DNA of 64,000 nt from Oreocharis arfaki (GCA_013398015.1 VZRR01013723.1:1-64000); one strand, 5' to 3'. Counted from the first letter of the stretch, positions 1 to 13,059 are shown. Program-made: numbers and translations. Notes: generated by a model not told the origin, from the sequence alone.

Positions 1-44
1 CATCTTGGTGGCCTCCTCTGCACCCTCTCCAATAGGTCCATGTC
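1..44 (-). mobile_element. CR1 LINE fragment, cut by the window edge
   Basis: The first bases match the CR1 ORF2 3' region in reverse complement, including the 'cctcctctgcaccctctcc' segment. The first 22 bases recur in the CR1 copy near 14.3 kb, which supports the family call. Similarity fades after about base 44. The element probably continues outside the window to the left. Too short for a subfamily. Confidence 0.7.
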
Positions 45-614
45 CCATACATTTATGCAGCCCTGCGATGCTTTTGCAACTCTACACTCAGAATGCACCT
101 GCAGTGCCATTATCTCTGGTCAGTCTGGAAGTGAGCCTTGGGAAGTTTCCCTTTGGCACACCAAGGCTTGAGGAGGTTGTTTAGGATTGAACGTCAGCCA
201 AGAGACTCCGCTCAAGGTCGAATGCGACACAGCAGATGCACAGGGTTCAAACAGGGAGATCTTCAGCCTCCACACAGCAGGTGACCAAACTGTTTGTAAA
301 CTTGGAGTCAAATTCCAGTCTAGTCTCAAAAATAAGTCTTGAATGACGCCTGCCACATCTGGTTTTCAGCTTTATTTTCTCTACTGCAGTCAGTCTGGGC
401 TCTTCTCAGGCAGGTAGCTCTTCAGTCAGCAGAGGGATTTCTGACTGGAAAACTCTCCCTCTTAGTCTGAGCCTCTCCCCTGGCTGTCACAGCCCATGGC
501 ACACTGGGAGATGACCCTCCTCTTCCATGCAAATTGGATTTGCCAGACTGCTGGAAATAAGGTGGAAAAGTTACAGCTCTGCTTCATGCTGAAAATTTCA
601 AAGCACTTGGTAAA
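45..614. other. Unique non-coding stretch
   Basis: No gene, RNA or repeat could be supported here. Short open frames occur on the minus strand (for example 120-356 and 462-707) but overlap no recognisable domain and look like chance. Confidence 0.6.
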
Positions 615-977
615 AGTCTCTTCAAAGAGAAGATGGAGAGGGGATCTAATCAATACATACAAATATCTCTGAGCTGGGTGCCAAGAGGATGGTGCCAGAC
701 TCTTCAATGGTGCCCAGCATCAGGATGAGGAGCAATGGTCATGAAATAAAACACAACAAGTTCCACCTCAACATGGGGAAGAATTTCTTTACAATGAGGG
801 TGGCTGAGCTCTGGAACAGCTGCCCAGGGAGGACACAGAGCTCCCTCTCTGGAGACATTCCAAACCCACCTGGACATGTTCTTGCGTCACCTGCTCTGGG
901 TGGCCCTGCCTTGGCAGGGGGATGGACTGGGTGATCTCCAGAGGTCACTCCAACCCTGACTGTTCTGGGACTCTGAG
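615..977 (+). mobile_element. CR1 LINE 3' fragment, plus strand
   Basis: The sequence reads as the last part of CR1 ORF2 and the 3' end in sense direction: a 'gatggagaggggatctaatcaatacatac' type segment, then 'agaatttctttacaatgaggg', then 'ctggaacagctgcccaggga', and finally 'gatctccagaggtcactccaa' followed by a decayed 'ctgttctgggactctgag' tail. The 5' end is truncated, as is usual for CR1. The plus-strand open frame 689-934 is an ORF2 remnant, not a host gene. The 5' boundary is uncertain by some tens of bases. Confidence 0.85.
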
Positions 978-3000
978 ATTGTTTTCACTTGTTGTTGATG
1001 TTCTCCTTAAGGTCCTGAATGACTCCTGAAGGGCTCAAGGGGGACCTGCTAGGGGAGGAAAGCAAGCTTTTTGTGCATTTTTGTAAATTTAAGGGGGGAT
1101 GAAGAAGATGCGGTGCTCTGCATAAGTCAAATTACATGATCCATGAGCTGTGTACCATCAATGTGCTTGAGAGAAATCCATCAGGATGTTTTAGTGAAGT
1201 TTTAGTGTTTACACTGCAGGCTCTTTCTCTTAGAAAACCAGAGAAATAACACCTGAAATGAACGCCCAAACGTTGTTTTTCCACAAAACCCCCGCTGTCC
1301 TCATGCTGGCTTTCTGTGGGCAGGCAGGCTGGCTGGCATTCTTCAGGGCTTGCATGGAGCTGGGAGAGGGCAGAGCTGATGGTCAGGAGCTGAAGGACAG
1401 GAGCTGCTTACATGGTGTGACCCAAGTCACGGGACTGCTGTGGCATGTGCTGTAAAGAGGGGAATAGCACAGAGCCAGCCCGGGCTATTGTAGCATTCAA
1501 TTAGTGCTTACACAGTGCCTTGAATAACTCACATGAAAAGCTGACTTATTATTATTGTTATTATTGTTATTATAAAGCTAACAGTATATTCTCTGTGGAG
1601 CTCACGGAGAGGAGGTGACGCACAAACAGCACATACAGTAGCAGCTGCATGTGAACAGTGCCCCAGGAGTTATAAAGAAAAAAATTACCTTAATAATGGT
1701 TCCTCTGCTGTGGTCGGATTTTCCTCCCTTTAATTATAGTTGCTGTTTTCATTTGAAATTGATTAAGTGTTTTAGGATGGCAAACAGAGCTGGTCTTTTT
1801 AGAAAGAAAGAGCACTCAAAGACATCCAGCCCCAGCTAGGAGTGGAATATTTTTACTCCTTTTCAAAGGACTCAGACTTTCCTTCTTCCGAAGTGGGAAG
1901 AAGACAACTGGATTTGGTGTTCTCTCCAACATCTCACAATTTTCCCATACTAAGCAGAGGTGGACACCTGTGCCATGGGGCTTCGTGGAGAGTGTAAGAC
2001 CTCACCAGAGGAGGATCCACCACCCTGATTTTAACTACCTGCTTTGGATGGAAGAGGCAAGAAGGACTGGCAAGTGCTGCTCCCTGTGGAAGGTACTTAT
2101 AGGGACCTCTGTTCCAGAGCATCTGCAGTCCAAGAGGGAGCACCAAATTCCTGAAGTTATAACACTGTTGTATCATTTGTTGGGAATTAAAGACCCCCTA
2201 CACCTATTATTCTCAGCAACCTTTTGGTGTTTCTCTTCCATTTTCATTCATCCAGGTGAAAACAGCTTCCAGCAGCAGCGCTCAGAAGTAACCATCGCAC
2301 AGTTTTGGTGGTGTCGTAATTGCATCGTTTTTCTGCCACTTTCACTCTGGATGCCGCGAAGGCATCACAGACCTCTTACGCAATCGAGTTTTATCAGCTC
2401 GGAGAGGTGCTGCTGATGGGAAGGTTGAGGCTTTTGCCGTTTCTGCTTTAACACTTCTGCTGCCCTCTGGTGTTTTAGATCTCCTGGACGAGGAGTCACC
2501 TTGGATGATTCCGTGCTACCCGTGGTCGGGAGAGGTGTGATTACAGAGCTGGCTTGTTCATAATCAGGGAAGAAAAGCCAGGAAAGTGGAGAGGCGCTTT
2601 TCAGAGCGTATCCACGAGGATGTCCCTTTGATTCCTCTAGGAAGAGGGAGAAGCTGGGAGCACACAACTGCTAAGTTTTTCCATTGCAGCAGCTCTGTGC
2701 TCCCTCCCTGAGGGCAGCAGGATCCGTGTATGGGAATACACATGGAGACTGATGCCTTCCAGAACTCATCTCGCAGATATTTCCAGCAATTCAGGCTTTA
2801 GTCATTTCACTCAGCATTTTCTATCAGTTTCAAAACAAACTAACAACAATAGCAACTTTCTTCACTTGGCAAAAAGAAAACAAACCAAGAAGCGGAGACA
2901 TTCCTTTCTACCCATTTCACCCTCCACAGCTGAACTTAAAGTCAGCCTGGCTTTCTGTGGCAGGTTTGCTGGGGCACTACTTGGAGTACAGCTATAGTTA
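978..3000. other. Unique non-coding stretch
   Basis: No coding gene is supported. The longest open frame is 148 codons (1970-2416, plus) with no recognisable domain, and it is overlapped by open frames on the other strand. A small trinucleotide run lies at 1546-1573. I could not assign the rest to any repeat family. Confidence 0.6.
1546..1573. repeat. (TTA/TTG)n short microsatellite
   Basis: Trinucleotide run of TTA with interspersed TTG units, about 28 bp, in an AT-rich setting. Confidence 0.85.
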
Positions 3001-3146
3001 TTTCTTTTTTCTTTTCTTTTCTTTTCTTTTCTTTTCTTTTCTTTTCTTTTCTTTTCTTTTCTTTTCTTTTCTTTTCTTTTCTTTTCTTTTCTTTTCTTTT
3101 CTTTTCTTTTCTTTTCTTTTCTTNTCTCTTTTTTCTTTTCTTTTTC
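3001..3146. repeat. (CTTTT)n pentanucleotide microsatellite
   Basis: Near-perfect CTTTT array of about 27 units on the plus strand, with one undetermined base at 3124 and degenerate units at both ends. It produces artefactual open frames on both strands (Phe/Leu/Ser-rich on plus, Lys/Glu/Arg-rich on minus) that should not be annotated as proteins. Confidence 0.97.
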
Positions 3147-3166
3147 GTGGAGGGGTGGTTTGGTGA

Positions 3167-3232
3167 TTTTTGTTTGTTTCTTGGGGTTTGTTTGTTTGTT
3201 TGTTTGTTTGTTTGTTTGTTTGTTTGTTTTTT
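3167..3232. repeat. (GTTT)n tetranucleotide microsatellite
   Basis: An interrupted short GTTT run at 3167-3179, followed by a clean run of about 11 units from 3186. It lies about 20 bp beyond the (CTTTT)n array and forms a compound T-rich block with it. Confidence 0.95.
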
Positions 3233-6200
3233 CCCAGAAAATACCAGCATGATTATTTTGAAAGTCAGATTTGTATTGCCTATTTTACAAAATTTAATTG
3301 AGTAAAACCTTGCTGAAGTCAATAGAGGTGTTTCTGGTCACATCAAGTTAGGCTCTGGCGTAAAAAGAAGCGAAATGGAAGGTGTCACATTTCAAAAAGT
3401 ATAGTGACATTTGAAGTAAAGAAGATGAGATAACCAACTAAAATACTTGTAGGCTTATTTCAAAGACAAAAGCATTGTCTTGAAAAAAAAAAAGGTGCAC
3501 GACTGTTTCTAATATCACTTCAAAGTATTTTTGAATTTGAAAAAATCCAGGCTGCCACTGCAATTTTGGCAAAAATACTTTAAAGCTAGCATGTCCTCGC
3601 TGAGGCACCACAATGGTATCCACAAATACATTTCAGACCACTGGAATGTCTTGGGTCATAACATTGCATCACGGTTACATAATTACGATCACAACAATGA
3701 TCTTTTGTCATTAAGGTTGGTGACATTTCATAATTAATGAGGCGATGACATCCCGCTGACATAATACATTGAGCTTGTCTTGCAGGGTAAAGGGACGCAG
3801 AACTTCTCTGCACCATTCCTCCTTATCTAGGGCTAGGAAATTGCTTCTGAAGGGGTCACCACCAGGTATGTTTGGGTTCTTCACCCTCCCGAATGTAATG
3901 TGGTACAAAATCTGCCACTGGTACCGAGGCTCTGAGTGTCTTTGTTTGTATAAAGGGAAGAACAAACACAGAACAAACAAGGTGGTCTGTGCCCTCGAGT
4001 CTCTGTTTCATTGTAATCATTTCCCTTCCGTGTTTGTCACTCTTACAGTGCTCCACTGTGCCGGGACACGTGAGCCTGACTGACAACGGGCAACAAATAC
4101 ATGAAAAAATTACGTAGGAAAAGAGAAACGGGACTGGTTATTTCCATTGCCCAGGATAAATAAAATGCAGAAGCTAAGCAGCCTACATGGAACAATGGCT
4201 TTTGAATTCAGGTTTTTTCCAATCGAGCTTAATGGCCAAAGGTGGTGATGGTAGTAAAAGTGAATACACATCTGCAATCGAACTGTGCCTGTCTAAATTT
4301 AGATGAAAATCACTTTGTTTACGTCTCTTAAAACATCCACCTTCAAGGTATCCTGCAAGGTAAAGCATTTATTGTACCAAAATTTGGCTGAAGAGGACCA
4401 AAGGCCTGAGGGTCTGAGCACGTCTGTGTTAAGTTGCTGTTACTGTTGGCATCAGGATCAGCCAGGCAGGGACCTTCCTGGGGCAGAACCACCCGGGCTT
4501 CAGGTGCCTACAGACCAACTCTTGGAAATGGCACTTTCCCACCAAGACCATACAATCTTCACAGACAAAAGGCATAAAAGATAAGGAAAAGATGTAATTT
4601 CCCCCACTTTACCTGCTTTACAACTGGGAGGGCAAAAAGACTACAAAGATGAAGTGTCTTGCCCGTGGTGATGATGAGGCAAGTCTGTGGCAGAGCTGGG
4701 AAATACCTTTGTGTGTCCTGAGCTCAGGCAAAGTGGCTTTAACTCCATCCTTCACACTGAAATTAAGTGATTAATGTTAATCTTACAGCTGGTATAAATA
4801 CAGTTACGTAAATATTGGGTTTAATACACTTTATACAAGACGCAGCTCTTATATGTGTTTTTCTTATCAGGCTGGACTTTCTGTAAGATTAGTACTTGTA
4901 GTTTAATGTTATCCTCCCACTCCCAGATGAAATGTGGACAGAGAGCAGGTCAAACAGCATCAGCTGCTTTCTGCAGCTCCCAAGATTTGCCACTCTTTGC
5001 CAGCAGTTTCTGTTGGAAGTGTGTATTACTTCTCACTGCTCCCTGAAGCATCCTACACGCTGTAGTAGCTCATGTGTTGCTTTGTTGTTTGGGGTTTTTT
5101 TAGGCCACAACTTATCAGGGAAGTTTAGCAGTGTAAGAGCAGTCGGAAGCTGCCAGCTTCCAAAGCAAAAAATAAATGCTAAGTAGACTTCAGATATGAG
5201 AGCAGAGGTGGGAGGGAGGCTTGTCCACGATCCATTTGATGGGGGATTTCATTCCTGTGAAATTATCCTTCCCCTTCTCCTTGTGTGGGATCTTTTCTCT
5301 TTGGGATCTGTGCAAAATCCCAGATTGTTAGGGAAATTCTGCCAGCCTGATGGGAGTGGTGGGAAACCAGCCCCTGTTCAATGAGTTTGGGAACCTTCCC
5401 GTGGGCAGGCCAGGAGACTGAAGGCTGTTGCCCTTGTCCTTATGGCTGCTGGAGCTGCCATGAGGTGTTCCCACCTGGGAAAGACCTGCCAGTTATCCTT
5501 CAGCCAGTGCAGGGACTGGATGTCTGCTCCCGTGCTGGGCTAGAGGGACAAACTGTGAGGGCAGGAAGGGAATTCAGCCTCGTTCCTTTTGGACTGAGCG
5601 TCCCAAGTGTCCTATTGCGTTTTACAGGAGTGCCATAGGATGCGGGGGTGCCCCGGCCGTGCAGCTGTGGGCGATGTGGACACGTGCCCAGCAGGAAGCA
5701 TCCTGAGACAATGGAATTCCCTGCACGCACACGTATGTTCTTTGTTGGTGGCTGTGCTGGAAACAGTGACCCGAGTGAGGGAGCTTTGATGTCCCCTCGC
5801 TGCAGCCTCCGCTCCCCTCCCCTCACTTGGTGAGTGACTCATGCGGAAAGCTCCAAATCGTTCCCCGGGGACAAAATTAATAAGGGCCCCCTCACCTCTC
5901 CTCTATATTCATGCATTAGAGTCTGAGATCCACCGTGCTCTTGCTGCAGTTTGAAACGGAAAGGCAATTGCTTCCCCGGAGTCCCAGGTAATTGCTTCAT
6001 CTGCTTGTGCCTGCCTGTACCTCTGCCAGGCAAGGGGATGTGCACAGGCTCCTCTGAAGAGGGCTTTAATGGCATTTGTCTACCGCATACCAAAAAATCA
6101 GGAGCTTCTCCCCTCCCCCTTCCCCTTCTCTACTCCGCTCACTCCGAAAGAAAACAGAAACAAAATAAAAGTTGCGTTTACAGCACGGTGCTGGTGGTAC

Positions 6201-6689
6201 AGTTATTCCGCAGGGAAAACCTGATATATCCACCTATTGTCTGAGCCACTAGCGAGAGCCCTTCGTCAATGAGCAAGTTACGAAAACAGGTATCCTTCCT
6301 CAGAGATTGATGCGATACTTGCGTCGGATATTTCCTGCCATGCAGCACGGATTGTTTGTGCCGCTGGACAAGTGAGAAATGCGCCTTTCCAGCAGGGGGA
6401 AGGACTGTTGCAACACACCTTTATTGTCCTCCCCTGGAACAGCATATTCAATTTGTTTTCCATCCATCCATCCCTGGCAAGTACATTTCCTATAATTGCT
6501 GCTCTGTCAGATGCGCTGTAATCCGTCCCCTCCTACGTCAGCTGCATTGTTGTCACCCCCCTGCCATGTCAGGAGAACTGTAATCCTGCTCTTACGTTAC
6601 TTGGGAGCTGCGTCTCTGGCATTTCCAATTGCATTCGCCCCGAGTCAGGCAGAGCAGGGTCACAGAACAAAACACCACTTTCTGCACCA
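3233..6689. other. Unique non-coding stretch
   Basis: No supported gene. Open frames are at most about 108 codons and overlap on opposite strands. There are no CR1 or LTR signatures. A TGACTCA (AP-1-type) heptamer lies at 5835-5841, which on its own is expected by chance at this scale. Confidence 0.6.
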
Positions 6690-6894
6690 CGACCGGAACG
6701 AGTCCTCTGGCGGTTTGGGTGTGCGCGTGGGTTGTTCGGAACTAAGCGCCTTTTACACGCTGGGAGGTTGGCATCCTGCGGCCACACACCAGACAAAGGC
6801 TCCCGTTGGTGCCGGCTGTGAGAAGCTCGGCAGGATTTTTGCGTGGCGTTGAATCGCGCGTGATGCATTCTTACACGCGCTGGCTCTGCACGTG
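6690..6894. promoter_or_regulatory. Short CpG-dense island-like segment
   Basis: Counting by hand gives about 21 CpG dinucleotides in roughly 205 bp. GC is about 60 percent and the observed/expected CpG ratio is near 1.1, against CpG-poor flanks. This just meets the classical length, GC and ratio thresholds for a CpG island. It ends in a canonical E-box CACGTG (6889-6894). No transcript or exon could be placed beside it, so a promoter role is inference. A recently inserted or unmethylated non-promoter element would look the same. Confidence 0.45.
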
Positions 6895-8807
6895 GGCTGT
6901 GATGGAGGCCAAGACGATAAATAACGTTTCAGAGGACAAAGGGTTAGCAAAATTCCTGCTGTGTGCGTCCCAACTGATGAAATGACTCCAAGGAAGCAGG
7001 AGTGGGGGAGGTGGGTGGGCTCACAGTCTGTGAGTGGGGCACCAAGACAATCTCTTTCCAAACGTGCACACGTGTGTTACGCTGCAGTCCCGGGGCTGAG
7101 CAAGAACCCATGAACAATAACACATGGGAAATTTCTTATGTGCAATTCTTGGCACAAGCCAGCCCTGAGTTTCCAGGGAAGCAAAGTACAGGGCATATGG
7201 CATCTAAATATATGCCGTCATGGATGACAAGAAACATGGAAGAACTTTTTGGATGGGGTTGTTTGTTGACATCCCGAAAATATCTTTCACAAGACAGATA
7301 CTGACAAGACAACTCCGAACCAGATGGTTCTCCAGCGATGGTTTCACAAGAGCTTTAAGTTTGGGGTGAAGTAAGCAGTTTGTGCTACTGGAGCAGATTG
7401 ATTGTGACTCCTCAAATAGGAAACCAGATGTTCATGCTTCAGCCTGAGCCACTCCCCTTGTTACGCAGCTGATACAACCAGAGAGCACACGGCTTTGTCC
7501 TCACACTCAGCAGGACATGCCGTCTTCAAGAAGTCTTCCTGTCGCACACTCTTGATAATTTTTCAAGTTGGCTCAAACTGCTTCCTCTCCGTCGATACCA
7601 GTCACCTCTCACAAGATCAGTGACATAGATTCTCTTTCCCTGCTTAATTTATGCTTTTCAGTTGGGCAGATGGTTCCCCAGTCTTGCTGGACATACCGGG
7701 AGCAAACCTTTACAATTAAATCTGCCACCGCTCACCTTGGTGGTGAAGACAGACAGGTGTCTTGCTCTGAAGACATGCCTTTTAGAAGGTGTCCTAATTA
7801 TGTGAGGACAGCAAGATCATATTCTGTGGGTATTTATTTTAAAGAATAACACTTCTAGATGCCTTAGATGCAGAGAGTCAGATTAGGAAGAGACCTAGTT
7901 ATGCAGAAATTCTCACTGCAAGCAAGGGTGAGAAAGTCAGGAACTGAACTCATCTGAAAATTTTGGTTAGACGCTTCCACAGGAGCTGAGATCTGTGACG
8001 TGAATTCCTCCAGTCAGCATGCTCCTACTTGGGTAAATCATGTCACTCGTGTCAGCAGCAGGGCTTTTTGGGATGAAAACCTCTAAATTTTGTAATTTGT
8101 AATGGAAGGGGGAAGAGTGTGAAGAAGGAGAAGAAGATAGGTGTAGATTTACAGCAGATTCCAGTGCAAAACCTCTCCTGGTGGGTCTGTGTGAGGACAC
8201 CCCGCCCTGTAGCTACAGATGGCACATCCCATCAGGGATAATGATCTGGGATTGAGGGAACTGGTGGTAAAAAGCTGTATAGTCTGCAAGGCATCCAGAT
8301 ACATCTTTTTGCTTCACTGCATGCCAATAAAAACTAATGTGATGGCCAAACATTTCCATAGACTCATTTGTTAATGTGAGATACTAGATAAGAAAGTCAA
8401 TATATTTTCATGTTCCTTCCTTTGACAGCATGAAATTATTCCGCTGGTTTGTAATATCAAAGGCAGTCTAACCTGGGATTTGAGGCTTTGGCCTGCTGGC
8501 AATATTGACAAATATTTTCCTCAGACAAAAAAGTTTCACACCTTTGAAATCAATGGGATAAGTCATAAAGGGATATGTGCCTTCTCTGTTAGCAGTAGAA
8601 GTACTTTTGGGAAAAGTGGAATGCTTTTGGGAGAGTGGAATAATCTGCCTTACAGAACAGGCATTGAATTGGGTAAATACAAGCTTGCAGCATAGTTGGG
8701 ACATAGTACAGGAAGGAGCAACACTCATCATCACAAGTAAGATGGGGCTGTGGTGAGAACATCTATTACTGCATCTTCACAAGACAGGAAGGTATTCAGA
8801 AACTCCT

Positions 8808-8824
8808 TTTTTTTTTTTTTTTTT
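8808..8824. repeat. Poly-T run
   Basis: Seventeen consecutive T. No retrocopy could be recognised on either side, so I treat it as a simple homopolymer. Confidence 0.9.
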
Positions 8825-9888
8825 CTGTTTTTCATGAACAGGAGTCTTGTTAAATAACACAGCAGCCATGTGAGTGTTCAGAGAGAATGTACTCATGAAG
8901 CAACATTTATGGAAAGGAAATACTGGTTTGGGGAATCAGAAAAAAATGCCAAGGCCAAACCTGATGGGAACTGGATAGCAAAGGCATGATCAGAGTGCAG
9001 TGCACTGGGTGATCCAGTGCCAGCCACTGAAGCCATTCACTGAGGAATTTCCAGTGGTAACAAACTCTCTCTGCATCCACCTTCATCAGTAGACAGAAAG
9101 ACAATTTCTCTTGGGCACATTGTTAATGGCAAACTGTTCTCCTGGCATTAGAAGAGAGCAGAGTGGAGTTTATGTGCACCACTATTTCACCATGTCCTGA
9201 CATAGAGGGAGCAACATTCCTGCACTGGCCCGGCAAATACCACTGGGAAGGACAGGGAAACTTTGCAGAAGCATCACCAGTGCAGGCTGCTGGCCTTTGG
9301 AGTCTCATTGGTGAATTGTTTCACAATAAAAACACAGTGAGCCATAAACCAGTCATCCTAATAAACTACGACAAAAAAGGCTGGGTCCTATCCTGGAGAA
9401 ACAGCAGCAACTTTTCATCACTGGAGTAGCATGAGAGAGCTGGAGACTTGTGCTGGATGCACAGTATGTCTTGTTTGACAGGACCTTCACAGCCAGGGCT
9501 GGTCCACTGGCCATGAGTTTAACTCTAGACACTGCCCCAGTGTAGTCCGAGTGTGAGGAGGATGCTGCACTGGTCAGCTCCTGCATCTGTCCCACTGGTG
9601 CTGTCCCACTGCTCAAGGCACCCTTGAGAGGACATTTCACCACACTCCTAGCATCTAACAGGGCATTCCTACCCACAGCATGGATGCTTTCTTGGAATGG
9701 CAGACCCCCCCCAAAAAGATAGAAGCGGGGGGGTGGGGAAAGCTTTAAAAGCAAGAAAATCATCAGTGACCCCTGCTGGACACAGGCACAGGTATTCCTG
9801 TTGGGCTTCCCGCTTGCCCAAGTGCCAGTGGAATGTGTGCGTGGCTTAAAGCCCTTGGGAGAGGAATAGCAACTCTCAGACTAGAGGA

Positions 9889-9920
9889 GAAAAAAAAAAG
9901 AAAAAAAAAAAGAAAAAAAA
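9889..9920. repeat. A-rich low-complexity tract
   Basis: Runs of A interrupted by single G at intervals of 10 to 12 bases. Confidence 0.9.
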
Positions 9921-10374
9921 TGGAAGAAAGTTAAAAGTTAAAATTGTAATATCTACCCTGTTTCTGTGTGTTTATGGAATCTCACATTTTCCCCTCCACC
10001 TCAATTGTTGCTGCCACTTGGCAGCAAGCACAGTCTGCCCAGCAGCAGGGGCCTGCTCCAGAGGAACCCTTTCCTGGCAGCCTTGACCCTTCCCTTCCTG
10101 CCTGCTGTCTCCATGGGCTCCATTAACTCCTGCCAAGGTCGAGCTCTATGCACCTTGCCAGCTGCTTCTCCCAGGAAAAGTCCTTGCCCTTGTCTCCAGG
10201 ATCTCCTTACAGCAGGAGCCTTTGCTTAGGCATGCAGGTTGCTGGAAGGGATCCTATGCTTTCCTTCACATTTTTTAAAGCCAGCTCTGGATGTCCAGGC
10301 AGAAGCAAAGCAACTGGCCTTTCTTCCCTTCCTCCATCCTTCCTGACCCTGGGGGCAGTCTAAGGGGAAGTGTT

Positions 10375-10418
10375 CCTCCCAGGGCTCCCAAATGGCTCCT
10401 CCCAGGGCTCCCAAATGG
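10375..10418. repeat. Two-copy tandem duplication, period 23
   Basis: A 21-bp segment starting 'cctcccagggctcccaaatg' occurs at 10375-10395 and again, identical, at 10398-10418. The identity suggests a recent slippage event. Confidence 0.9.
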
Positions 10419-11312
10419 TTCGTCTTTGTCTCCCAGAGGCTCCCTGTCCGATGCAGTCGATTATCCTTGAAAGCCCTCGCAGCTGTCGAGTCTTTCATGC
10501 GCTCTGGAGCCAGGATAGTTGGTGTGCTCCAGGTCCAAAATAGTTTAGGACAACTGCATCCTGTCCACCTAAAAGTGCCCAGCAGGTTCTCGTGGGTGGC
10601 CCCCAGCAGCTGCTCGGTGTTTTCATGTGCTGTGCAGCAGCTGGATCTCCGAAGGGGAGAAGGGGCTCCTGTAACGCAGATAGTTGTCTCGACTGCCTCG
10701 GAAAGGAACAACACGCTCTCTGTCCTGGCTTGATTGGAAATGCCCTCAGCCAGTGCTAACCGTGCCAAAACCATAATTACCTCATCTTCCTCGTTCTCCT
10801 GGAATCACCGAGAGCTGTTTTTTATAGGTGGTAACAGGAGTGCAGCTGCCTCTGAGGTCTCCATTCCTCGCATCCAAAGAAATCCCCTACCTGCTCTGTA
10901 ATTGTGTGCTAAGTGCCGGGCACACAGGCAGTGTATTCTGCCTGATTTGAGGCCAATGGGCTCCTGGCTACAGCATCATCCCGTGTTCAGAGGTAATGGA
11001 AGAAGGTGGACACCAGCAAACAGATTGTGGTGTATCTTCAGTTTCCAACACTGCAGCGCCTTTCTGCGTAAGCAGCCCCACGCAGCCAGCAGAGCGGGGT
11101 ATCCTCATTATTCACCCTGCTAAAAAGATGAAGTGTCTGCAAAATCTGGCAGAGTTGTGTGCACAGGATTTGGACAAGTTCTGGTAGGGCTCTGGGGACC
11201 CCTACTGAGGGGATGTGGTGAGCCTGGAGAGGGTTGCATGCCCACCCACTGGGTTAGATGTTTCGCTCAGTGGCTGGCATTAGGTTTTGACTTCAATTAA
11301 TCTGTGCACAAA

Positions 11313-11344
11313 AAGAAAACAAACAAACAAACAAACAAACAAAA
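11313..11344. repeat. (AAAC)n microsatellite
   Basis: About seven AAAC units, the same motif (opposite strand) as the (GTTT)n run near 3.2 kb. Confidence 0.9.
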
Positions 11345-13059
11345 GACAGGATCGCAGGCACCTTTTACCTCTCTTGCTGCTGTGATCCAGCATTCTCCTC
11401 CCTTCTCTCCCAGCTCCTGGGGAAAGAGCCTTTATCTCAAGCAGTCGTGTCACCACAAAGATGTGTTTGCCAGGCCAGTAAGCAGCAGTGGCACAGGAAT
11501 CTGCAAACAGGCTGAACTTCTGCTTTAATGACTAGAGAGTTTGAGCAGATACAGGTGAAGATCAGTATGAGCCCTCTGCTTCCACCACAACCCCAATATC
11601 AAAGGCCCTGCTGGCTCAAGGGACTGACACAGGTGTCTTGGGGAGGAACATCCTTTTTTGCCTCCACTCCATGAAAGAGTAAGTCGTGAAGGAGACTGAT
11701 CCATGGATCAGGCTTCCCTGACACACAGTCTTTGCAGAAGAACAAGCCCCTCAGTCCTAGGATGTGTGGAGGAGCCCCGTGCAGTAAATGAGCCCCAGAT
11801 GGGCACTCCCAGGTCACCTGCACTAATAAGTGAAGAAGGGCACACAGACCTGCCAGTCCGTGCTGCTGGCTCACGCTGTGGGTCTGTTTTGGACTGTTCC
11901 AGCTGGGTGTCTCCAGCCCAGGCCTGCTGAAAGAAGCCTAATTCTGCACAGTGGGAAAAGGAGTGAGCAAGTGCTCCATAAAATCAGTTTGTGGCTTTTT
12001 ATTTCTTTTTTTTTGTCTCTCAGGATGGGTGCCACAGGGACTTGGGTGCTCTCGCTAGCTGAAAGCAGTGGGCAACTACCCAGTTTTGCACATCCCAGAG
12101 AACATCCCTACTGACTCAGCAGACCCAGCACTGGCTGCTGATTTCCCCTCCCCTGCACACGAGGCGTGTTTAATGTCTGCTTTGTGTTAAACAGTGAAAA
12201 TGAACGCTTCCCTGATAATTGCTCTCGGGAAGGAGTAACATTATAGTCAAGGCATCCTGCAGGAACACCATGAGTCAAAGGAGAGGCAATTCCAAGACAA
12301 TCTTGCTGATAGCTGGGGTCCAAGCTGTGAAGATCTTGCACAGCTCTGAGCAGACAGAGCTCAGTAGGGTTGTAATTTTGAGTCTGTCATCCTTTATTTT
12401 CCCTTTTTTGTACAAAGTTGTGCCTGGTTTGAACCCCAGGCCAGGCTTATTGCTTTGCCTGTGTTCTCAGGGGTAGAAGTACCCTTTGGATACACAGCTT
12501 GCATCATTAGTCACAGACTTTGATCCTTCTGCTCACATTTCCTCTGTGGCAAGAGCCCAACCTCTTTCTTTCTCACACCGCTCTGCAGGGCTCAGTCCTT
12601 TCACCACCACACTCAAGAGCATTGCAATGTTTTCAGTAGCTCCTCAGGAACCCAGGGAACCCAGTGCAGATAGTGATGCCCAAAATATTCCTGTATGGAT
12701 GTGGTAATAACACCCAAACTTTGTTGGGCAATAAAATGTAGCAGGGCTGGTGCACTGCTCCTGGAGGACTGGCCCATGAAATGGGCAGATCTCTGCACCA
12801 TGCAAGCTTCACTAATGGGTGGGGCATGTCAGGTAGGTGGGCTGGGCACAAAGCCTCATGCATTTAATCTGTCTCCCAAATCAGAAACTCCCCGTGCCAG
12901 GGGTTGTGTTTCATAGGCAAGGAGCGAAGCTTGTCTTGGTTCTTTGCAAATACCACATTAACAGCTGGTGTTTTCAGTGGCCAGAACTTCGAAAGCACAA
13001 GCCAAGGAGTTGGAGTTCTTTGGCAGGGGGACGGGGGGTGTCATGGTGGAGGTACACAG

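Larger units (their letters stand above)
6895..13059. other. Unique non-coding stretch with small simple repeats
   Basis: No gene supported. The longest open frame is 182 codons (10226-10774, minus), overlapped by a 113-codon frame on the plus strand at 10392-10733; neither shows a recognisable domain. The small repeats inside are listed separately. Confidence 0.6.

Noticed and set aside
2942..3322. Lys/Arg/Glu-rich minus-strand frame
   Set aside because: Pure translation of the (CTTTT)n and (GTTT)n microsatellites.
5835..5841. Single AP-1-like TGACTCA
   Set aside because: One heptamer in 64 kb is expected by chance and there is no supporting cluster.
9703..9737. C-run and G-run facing each other around 'aaaaagatagaa', possible hairpin
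   Set aside because: Homopolymer pairing only, common in low-complexity DNA, with no further support.
10226..10774. 182-codon minus-strand frame
   Set aside because: No recognisable domain, and an equally plausible plus-strand frame overlaps it.
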